Translations under genes and position numbers: made by a program | Shown here: positions 5,297 through 5,807 of the stretch, piece after piece | Numbering within the stretch: position 1 is the first letter of the stretch | Layout: every line of letters starts with the position of its first letter | Notes under the pieces: generated by a model | The model's database searches: none | Told to the model about the DNA's origin: nothing | The model's input: the letters and a program-made list of their open reading frames with translations, nothing else | NCBI GenBank assembly: GCA_937983085.1 | Contig: CALJKZ010000537.1 | Location: 1-5,807 of the forward strand | Direction: 5' to 3' | Source of the DNA: an uncultured Gemmatimonadales bacterium | GTDB lineage: Bacteria > Gemmatimonadota > Gemmatimonadetes > Longimicrobiales > Gaopeijiaceae | Length of the DNA stretch: 5,807 bases

Positions 5297-5732
5297 CGGT
5301 CACCTGTTCATGTTCTCGACCGGTCGCTGAGCGTGCCCTCATCAGTGTGCGGTCGAGGCGCGGACTATCGGTGACAGGCGGAAGTGCGTTCACGACTGGG
5401 CGGTTCGAGACATCATCCAAGTGAAGGGATCGGGTCCGCAGCAACTGACGTTCGACACTCGTCGTGCGTCCCGACAGCCGCGCGATGCTCCCCCGGCCAA
5501 ATCTTGATAGGAATCCGGCGTCACGCGCTGGGGTCCCGGACAGCCCAGGGCTGCGACGCCGGTGCCTAGGGCGGACTTCGTCGCAGTCGATCATGCGGTC
5601 ATCCCCCTGCGCCTCGCTTCGGTCCGAGCGCGCCTCGGTCTGCGTCATTGTGCACCTGAGAGACTGTGCCACTTCCGTCGCCGGCGTCGCCGACGCGGCT
5701 CCCGCGCCCCCCGCGATCATGGGTCTTGCCAT
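5286..5732 (-). CDS. Hypothetical basic protein, possibly the C-terminal part of a longer gene
   Basis: This encodes 148 residues from the ATG at 5732, which has a fair ribosome site (GGTGAGG, five bases upstream). The reading frame is in fact open to the window edge at 5807, and a GTG at 5762 without a ribosome site is also in frame, so a longer gene truncated by the window cannot be excluded. The product begins MARPMIAGGAGAASATPATE, an Ala/Gly/Thr-rich stretch. It continues as a charged, Arg-rich and probably disordered chain (RPRHRRRSPG near residue 54), ending EQVTDGS. No domain, signal peptide or membrane segment is seen. Third codon positions are rich in G and C, favouring real coding. 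Its stop overlaps the start of the beta-helix gene by 11 bp, so it is likely first in the same operon. A non-coding leader that stays open by chance is the alternative. Confidence 0.5.
   Translation of the reverse strand: MARPMIAGGAGAASATPATEVAQSLRCTMTQTEARSDRSEAQGDDRMIDCDEVRPRHRRRSPGLSGTPARDAGFLSRFGRGSIARLSGRTTSVERQLLRTRSLHLDDVSNRPVVNALPPVTDSPRLDRTLMRARSATGREHEQVTDGS
5300..5305 (-). promoter_or_regulatory. Shine-Dalgarno AGGTGA of the beta-helix gene
   Basis: AGGTGA precedes the ATG at 5296 by three bases (AGG to ATG is six). It lies within the last codons of the upstream hypothetical gene, whose frame continues 11 bases into the beta-helix gene. This supports the 5296 start and co-translation. 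Confidence 0.65.
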
Positions 5733-5807
5733 CCGCGCCTCACCAGCCTGTGTGGTGTTCACGAAATGTTGTCCGGTTTCGCGACCGCGGTGGGCCGTCC
5801 GCCTCGT

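Noticed and set aside
1..5807. CRISPR array, insertion sequence, transposase or integrase gene
   Set aside because: No regularly spaced repeats, terminal inverted repeats or recombinase motifs were seen on either strand.

Overview
The window is a high-GC bacterial segment (roughly 60% G+C by eye) in which every supportable gene lies on the minus strand, so transcription runs from high to low coordinates. Nothing fixes the host. A tRNA-Pro sequence with an encoded CCA end and strong GGAGG-type ribosome sites argue for bacteria, and a high-GC Gram-negative lineage such as Myxococcota would fit, but this is only a guess.

The low-coordinate end (1-347) has no credible protein gene. Its key feature, at 166-212, is the 3' half of a tRNA-Pro gene (anticodon CGG) on the minus strand, running from the anticodon loop through the T-arm and acceptor strand to CCA. 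The 5' half is not there. That is the usual scar of site-specific integration into a tRNA gene. By that logic 1-165 is host flank and everything above about 212 belongs to an integrated element (prophage, plasmid-like element or island). The intact tRNA-Pro, and probably the integrase, would lie beyond the high-coordinate edge. A pair of 8-bp direct repeats one helical turn apart (297-315) sits on the predicted element side.

Reading in the direction of transcription, the gene block is: a basic hypothetical protein of about 148 residues (5286-5732, possibly the end of a longer gene); a 900-residue right-handed parallel beta-helix protein with an FnIII-like N-terminus (2594-5296); a 526-residue protein with a signal peptide and propeller-like beta repeats (1014-2594); a short low-GC gap; two small overlapping candidate genes (702-869 and 668-769); and a 105-residue membrane protein with a Cys-x2-Cys-x2-Cys-Trp motif resembling the phage-associated DUF1360 family (348-665). 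Tight junctions (11-bp overlap, TGATG overlap, TGA-TC-ATG spacing) suggest translationally coupled operons.

The most economical reading is the terminal cargo or tail-fibre-type module of a tRNA-Pro-integrated element. The beta-helix protein could be a virion fibre/spike or a cell-surface carbohydrate-binding or -cleaving protein, and its exported partner could act with it. No integrase, capsid, portal or terminase gene is visible, so the phage label is inference.
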